DNA from: DHVE2 group archaeon
GTDB taxonomy: Archaea > Thermoplasmatota > Thermoplasmata > Thermoplasmatales > Aciduliprofundaceae
Assembly: GCA_027014065.1 (NCBI GenBank)
Contig: JALWEL010000108.1
Span: 1-10,935 of the forward strand
Length of the DNA: 10,935 nt
Direction of reading: 5' to 3'
Below are positions 7,644-10,935 of the stretch, in pieces. The position numbers and the translations under genes are program-made. The notes under the pieces were generated by a model, which ran no database searches, was not told where the DNA came from, and saw only the letters and a program-made list of their open reading frames with translations. Positions within the stretch are counted from its first letter, which is position 1; each line of letters opens with the position of its first letter.

Positions 7644-8786
7644 ATGAAATACAAAAATCTCATCATCCCCGGGCTGCTCTGGGCCGCCGTTTCCTTCGAC
7701 ATGGGCGTGGTCACCTTCACCACCGGCAACATAATCTCTTCATTTTCAATAGATAAAACTCTCACAGGATTACTGGTATCCATAACACTCATAGGCTGGT
7801 TTTTCGGTTCCCTCATATTCGGGTACATATCGGACAAGCACGGAAAAAAGAAAATAGTACTCTACGCAACCGCCGTGCACGTAATCGCAACCGCCTTGAT
7901 GAGCTTTGGTCAATCCTACCTAATATTCCTCATTCTGAGATTCATCGCGGGCATGGGATTCGGAATGGTTCTCCCAGTACTCAGCGCGTGGGTGAGCGAG
8001 GAGGCCCCTGAAGAAAAGAGGGGACGAATGGTTGTCTTGCTTGATTCTTTCTGGACATACGGGTGGATAATCGCTTCCCTAGCCGCGTATCTCTATCTCC
8101 CGCAGTTGAGTGGTGATAACTGGAAATACTACTACCTGATTTCTTTGATGTGGTTATTGGCGCTTATACCTGCAATCAAACTTCCCGAAGTCCAAATTCA
8201 TTCATCAAAAATAAGCATTTTAGAAGTTTTGAAATTCAAATACACCTATTATCTATGGGTAATCTGGTTCGCCATGGCGTTCAGCTATTACGGGATCTTT
8301 GTATGGCTCCCAAAGATTTTCTCCGAATCGTTCCCCCTCCTAAAATCTTACGAGTTCATATTCCTCACTTATCTAATGCAGATTCCCGGGTACTTTACAG
8401 CTGCGTACTTAGTTGAAAAAATAGGAAGAAGACCAGTGATTTTCTCGTTCATGCTCCTCACCGCTCTTTCTTCTTATTTCTTCCTCACCTCCTATTTCGG
8501 ATTATCGCTTGTGGCAGCTTTCATGTTATCATTCTTCGACTTAGGCGCATGGGGAGCACTTTACGCCATAACCCCCGAGCTATACCCTAAGGGTACGAAG
8601 GGCACCGGCGCCGGACTTGCGAGTTCTTTCGGAAGAATAGGAGGAATTCTCGGACCCTTGATCCCGGGAATGCTCGCTTGGATTCAATCGTTTCTCATAT
8701 TTACATTGGTTCTTCTCATTTCGTCGTTCATGGTATTCCTGATGCCTGAAACTCGGATTGCTGATTCTCGTACCTCTTCAGAATAG
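7644..8786 (+). CDS. Major facilitator superfamily transporter, metabolite/H+ symporter-like
   Basis: A 380-residue integral membrane protein with 12 predicted helices, six before and six after a cytoplasmic loop at about residues 180-200. MFS motif A is GYISDKHGKKK (60-70), with a second copy after helix 8 (VEKIGRRP). Motif B is RFIAGMGFG (99-107). An aspartate in helix 1 (D19, in SFDMGVV), the DSFWTYGWIIAS stretch in helix 5, and PELYPKGTKGTGAG before helix 11 are typical of the sugar/aromatic-acid/NiaP-like symporter branch. The substrate cannot be read from the sequence; an organic acid, vitamin or sugar is possible. It is somewhat short for this branch (about 400-450) because the termini and loops are compact. 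It has its own leaderless promoter, and its last 59 bases overlap the end of the response-regulator gene on the other strand. Confidence 0.92.
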   Translation: MKYKNLIIPGLLWAAVSFDMGVVTFTTGNIISSFSIDKTLTGLLVSITLIGWFFGSLIFGYISDKHGKKKIVLYATAVHVIATALMSFGQSYLIFLILRFIAGMGFGMVLPVLSAWVSEEAPEEKRGRMVVLLDSFWTYGWIIASLAAYLYLPQLSGDNWKYYYLISLMWLLALIPAIKLPEVQIHSSKISILEVLKFKYTYYLWVIWFAMAFSYYGIFVWLPKIFSESFPLLKSYEFIFLTYLMQIPGYFTAAYLVEKIGRRPVIFSFMLLTALSSYFFLTSYFGLSLVAAFMLSFFDLGAWGALYAITPELYPKGTKGTGAGLASSFGRIGGILGPLIPGMLAWIQSFLIFTLVLLISSFMVFLMPETRIADSRTSSE

Positions 8787-9093
8787 CGTCGAAATCACTC
8801 CAGCTAAAAGGCTTTCGGACGACGGGGAATTCGGTGCATTGAAATTCCCCATCCGATGTGATTATTATTATCCTTACATTCTTTCTCTCAGAGATTTTTC
8901 GGGCTATTTCATAGCCGTTGATATCACCCAGCATATAATCTATAATCAAAACATCGAAATCCAAATACTCCGCCTTCTCCAACGCAGTTTTACCGTCGTA
9001 CGCGTATCCAACCACATTATAGTTCTTCCTTTCGAAATAATGTAAGAGAAGCCGTACCATTTCCTGAGAATCGTCCACTATGAACACGCGCAT
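8728..9093 (-). CDS. Stand-alone response regulator receiver (CheY-like)
   Basis: The 121 residues form one receiver domain and nothing else. All phosphorylation residues are present: acidic pair D7-D8, phospho-acceptor D52 in LIIDYMLGDINGYE, T79 and K94 in the KPF motif. The protein should be phosphorylated by a histidine kinase and act by protein contact, since it has no output domain. No kinase is in the window. The segment between T79 and K94 is as long as usual. The C-terminal tail after about residue 110 (ENQQSEFQASGIP) lies antisense to the end of the MFS gene and shows no recognised motif. The ATG at 9091-9093 is supported by a TATA box 25 bases upstream, giving a leaderless mRNA. A perfect palindrome directly upstream of the box suggests regulated transcription. 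It is divergent from the small exported protein gene. Confidence 0.93.
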   Translation of the reverse strand: MRVFIVDDSQEMVRLLLHYFERKNYNVVGYAYDGKTALEKAEYLDFDVLIIDYMLGDINGYEIARKISERKNVRIIIITSDGEFQCTEFPVVRKPFSWSDFDAILKRYENQQSEFQASGIP

Positions 9094-9113
9094 ATATGGC
9101 CCTTGGAATTTGA

Positions 9114-9123
9114 GTATATAAAG
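9114..9123 (-). promoter_or_regulatory. TATA box of the response regulator gene
   Basis: The minus strand reads CTTTATATAC, a near-consensus archaeal TATA box centred about 25 bases before the ATG at 9093. No Shine-Dalgarno sequence lies before the ATG, so a leaderless mRNA is expected. Confidence 0.7.
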
Positions 9124-9127
9124 CTTT

Positions 9128-9143
9128 AATGAGCATGCTCATT
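9128..9143. promoter_or_regulatory. Perfect 16-base palindrome, probable operator
   Basis: AATGAGCATGCTCATT equals its own reverse complement over all 16 bases. It starts four bases upstream of the receiver gene's TATA box, where the BRE/TFB contact region or an activator site would be. A dimeric regulator binding here could control the receiver gene. Which protein binds is unknown. Confidence 0.5.
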
Positions 9144-9214
9144 TCTTCTCAAGATTATTTCTAAAATGCGAGAATTTTTTGTGATTACCACAGAATGAGA
9201 ATTCTCTAAGATAT

Positions 9215-9225
9215 TTTTTATATTA
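9215..9225 (+). promoter_or_regulatory. TATA box of the small exported protein gene
   Basis: TTTTTATATTA in an A/T-rich stretch is centred about 27-30 bases before the cluster of possible start codons at 9246-9257. Expected transcription starts lie near 9245-9250, so the message is leaderless or nearly so. Confidence 0.55.
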
Positions 9226-9248
9226 TTTCCGCGGAGAATATTCCGGTG

Positions 9249-9482
9249 ATGAACATGAACTGGAAAATGGCCTTCGGAATAGTATTGGTGGCCGGACTTG
9301 TCGCCGGTGCTTTTTTGGCGATGCACGCCGGCACCGTGAACGTCCACGCGGTTCTGCTGGATGGAGGAAACAACGGAAATAATCAGACGGATGGCCCACA
9401 CCCCCCAATTGTAGATGATCCCTGGACCATGGTTAATCCCTACGATCCGCCGCACCCTCCGATAATTGATGACCCGTGGTAA
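9249..9482 (+). CDS. Small exported or membrane-anchored protein with C-terminal repeats
   Basis: I do not recognise a family. Starting at ATG 9249 the product has 77 residues. It has a short N-terminus with one lysine (MNMNWK), a hydrophobic helix at about residues 7-25 (AFGIVLVAGLVAGAFLAM), and then HAGTVNVHA, which could be a signal-peptidase site or stay as an anchor. There is no lipobox cysteine. The rest is a G/N-rich linker (GGNNGNN) followed by two copies of D-x-P-H-P-P-I-x-D-D-P-W (48-59 and 66-77); the second copy ends the protein. Three starts are possible: GTG 9246, ATG 9249 and ATG 9255. The last has GGTGAT four bases upstream, a good but close Shine-Dalgarno match; the TATA spacing favours the first two. 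The gene is divergent from the receiver gene and followed by a T-rich tract. Coding status rests on promoter, signal sequence and conserved-looking repeat, with no homology recognised. Confidence 0.7.
   Translation: MNMNWKMAFGIVLVAGLVAGAFLAMHAGTVNVHAVLLDGGNNGNNQTDGPHPPIVDDPWTMVNPYDPPHPPIIDDPW
9390..9479 (+). repeat. Two tandem 12-residue repeats with 18-residue period
   Basis: Units at 9390-9425 and 9444-9479 encode DGPHPPIVDDPW and DPPHPPIIDDPW, separated by six residues (TMVNPY). At the DNA level many third positions differ (for example CCC CCA ATT GTA against CCT CCG ATA ATT), while the protein is nearly the same. This indicates an old duplication kept by selection on the protein. Confidence 0.85.
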
Positions 9483-9497
9483 TTCTTTTTTATTTTT
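9483..9497 (+). terminator. T-rich tract after the small exported protein gene
   Basis: Immediately after the stop codon the plus strand reads TTCTTTTTTATTTTT. Archaeal transcription often ends at such U-runs without a hairpin. It overlaps the last codons of the convergent TPR gene, whose stop is seven bases away. Confidence 0.55.
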
Positions 9498-10935
9498 CCT
9501 CCAGCGTGACTATCATCTCTTCTCCTTCCAATATTCTCTTGTATCTTTCCACGTCCACATTCTCCAATTCTCCCAGCGCATCCACCGCTTCCTTGGCTAT
9601 TATCTTCAGGCGTGAAGCATCACCCCTCTCGGCCGCTAACTCGAGGGCCATGTCGAAGTATTTTTTAGCCTCCCTCGCACGATTTGTATAGGCATAAACA
9701 TCCCCCAACGCCGTGTATATATCTGGAAGATTGGAATACGCGTTCATTTCCTTCAAAATAGAAGCAGCCTCTTTCAAACTCTTCTCCGCGAGACTCCATT
9801 TTTCTCTATAAGTATAATATGTACCCAAAGAACCAAGGACAGAAGCGCGAATGTATTTATCTGGCACCTTTTCGAGCATGGCCTTCGCCCTCAATAGATA
9901 TTTCTCAGTTCTGCTATCGTAAAGGTCGTAGTAAACATGCGCTATATTTATCATATTCTTTATCATGCCAATTTTGTCATCCGCAATTTCAAAGTAATTC
10001 TGAGCTTTCTTAAAATATTCAATTGCAATTTTATAATCTTTCCGCCTGCGATGTAGAATCCCCAAGCCCGTGCTGGCATACCCCATCGTACGATAATCTA
10101 AAAAGGCGTCTCCAAGATCGAAAGCCTCCGAAAGATACTCCTCGGCATCATCGTAATTCCCCAGAAGAACATTAACCATGCCGTAAACGTAATAGAATTT
10201 AGGCAGGACTTTCCTATCGGAAACACGATCCACATGCCCCAAAACTTCCTCCAAAATTCTCTTTGCTTCTATGTAATTACCCATTTTCGCAACTATCTCC
10301 GCAATCTTTACCCTGTTTTTAACCCAGTAATCCTCATCTTTACCACGGGATAGTTCATCCCCCTTCCTGTAATAATCAAGCGCCGTATCCCATTCACCGC
10401 TTACGAAGTAAGTGTCCCCAATTATCCCGTAAATTAACCACTCGTGGTCATCAATTCCGAGAGAATAAGAGTTCAGAATCTCCATGGCGAGGCTCCTTAC
10501 GAGGCCGGGCTTCTCGAATAAATACTTCTCGTAATAATCGTTGAGGAGCAAATTCGCCCTCAATATCTTTCCGCCCATAACAAAATGATATATGGCCTCT
10601 AAAATATCCCCTTCTTCCATCAGGTACTTCGCAGCAGCCAGATGATACTCCTCTTTCTTGCTCTTTGTTAATCTCTCGTACAGAAAATTTCGGACGATGC
10701 GGTGAAGGGTCACCACTTCGAATTCCAATTCTTGAAGTATGTTCTTATTGATAAGGGAGTATATGGCCGTGTACTCGATATTGTTCAACAATAGCGCACC
10801 TATCTTCACGGGCTTCCGAAAAACGCTCATGAACTCAACTGCATATCTCTCCTCCTCGCTGAGATTCCCCAAAACTCCGTCAAGTATGAAGCGCCGCAAC
10901 ATCTTGGGATTTTGGTTTTTCGCTATAGACAGTAA
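9490..10935 (-). CDS. TPR-repeat STAND-like regulator, N-terminal part outside the window
   Basis: At least 481 residues are encoded. The frame is open to the window edge (residues before the ATG at 10902 read LLSIAKNQNPK), and the first visible part resembles the winged-helix region that follows a STAND/NB-ARC-type ATPase (NLSEEERYAVEFMSVF, then LHRIVRNFLYERL). The ATG at 10902 is therefore probably internal and the ATPase domain lies beyond 10935. After about residue 150 from that ATG come about seven TPR units, such as GDTYFVSGEWDTALDYYRKG and GMVNVLLGNYDDAEEYLSEA, ending in a short charged tail. There is no membrane segment. It is a second large TPR regulator 2 kb from the complete one, but the linker and winged-helix sequences differ clearly, so it is at most a distant relative. 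Its partners and ligand are unknown. Confidence 0.88.
   Translation of the reverse strand, partial: LLSIAKNQNPKMLRRFILDGVLGNLSEEERYAVEFMSVFRKPVKIGALLLNNIEYTAIYSLINKNILQELEFEVVTLHRIVRNFLYERLTKSKKEEYHLAAAKYLMEEGDILEAIYHFVMGGKILRANLLLNDYYEKYLFEKPGLVRSLAMEILNSYSLGIDDHEWLIYGIIGDTYFVSGEWDTALDYYRKGDELSRGKDEDYWVKNRVKIAEIVAKMGNYIEAKRILEEVLGHVDRVSDRKVLPKFYYVYGMVNVLLGNYDDAEEYLSEAFDLGDAFLDYRTMGYASTGLGILHRRRKDYKIAIEYFKKAQNYFEIADDKIGMIKNMINIAHVYYDLYDSRTEKYLLRAKAMLEKVPDKYIRASVLGSLGTYYTYREKWSLAEKSLKEAASILKEMNAYSNLPDIYTALGDVYAYTNRAREAKKYFDMALELAAERGDASRLKIIAKEAVDALGELENVDVERYKRILEGEEMIVTLEEK

Noticed and set aside
8728..8786. Frameshift or damaged 3' end of the transporter
   Set aside because: The transporter has all 12 helices and ends after a normal short tail (PETRIADSRTSSE); the overlap with the receiver gene needs no frameshift.
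9126..9455. 109-codon minus-strand open frame over the receiver/small-gene promoter region
   Set aside because: It covers two good promoters and the palindrome, has no recognisable domain, and runs antisense to the small protein, whose repeat is conserved at protein level.
10900..10902. ATG at 10902 as the true start of the right-end TPR gene
   Set aside because: The frame continues open to the window edge, the first residues are the middle of a STAND-type protein, and no TATA box or ribosome binding site is seen before it.

Overview
The window is archaeal, probably euryarchaeal. The evidence is a Cdc48/VAT ATPase with two AAA+ rings, a eukaryote/archaea-type release factor aRF1, TATA-like boxes about 25 bases upstream of start codons that mostly lack leaders, and heavy use of AGA/AGG arginine and ATA isoleucine codons as in many thermophiles. 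A Thermoplasmatota-type lineage (for example the DHVE2/Aciduliprofundum group) fits the mix of genes, but this placement is inference and not proven by any single base or motif.

Left part (1-3625): conserved information and quality-control genes. The window opens inside a cdc48 gene whose first codons lie outside. A PRC-barrel protein follows 11 bases later, with a strong ribosome binding site overlapping the cdc48 stop. On the opposite strand and meeting it tail to tail with one base between stops is aRF1.

Middle part (3626-7643): a small Ras-like GTPase with a C-terminal extension of about 100 residues runs rightward and converges, with a 15-base overlap, on a 1011-residue STAND-type ATPase carrying about 12 TPR units. 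This ATPase has an extra domain of about 110 residues inserted between Walker A and Walker B. Its pattern looks like a longin/roadblock-type sensor, the class of domain that commonly works with small GTPases. This GTPase/STAND pair is the most interesting item in the window.

Right part (7644-10935): a 12-helix major facilitator transporter runs rightward. Its end overlaps by 59 bases the end of a stand-alone response-regulator receiver gene on the other strand. The receiver gene has a TATA box placed for leaderless transcription and a perfect 16-base palindrome just upstream of it. Divergent from it is a tiny secreted or membrane-anchored protein that ends in two copies of a His/Pro/Asp/Trp-rich repeat. 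The window ends in a second STAND-like TPR protein on the minus strand whose ATPase part lies outside the window.

Taken together, 3730-10935 looks like a signalling and regulation neighbourhood: GTPase, two TPR regulators, receiver, transporter and small exported protein. Most of these genes have their own promoters, so joint function is a hypothesis. There is no gene-free stretch longer than about 155 bases, and I saw no RNA gene, CRISPR array or insertion sequence.
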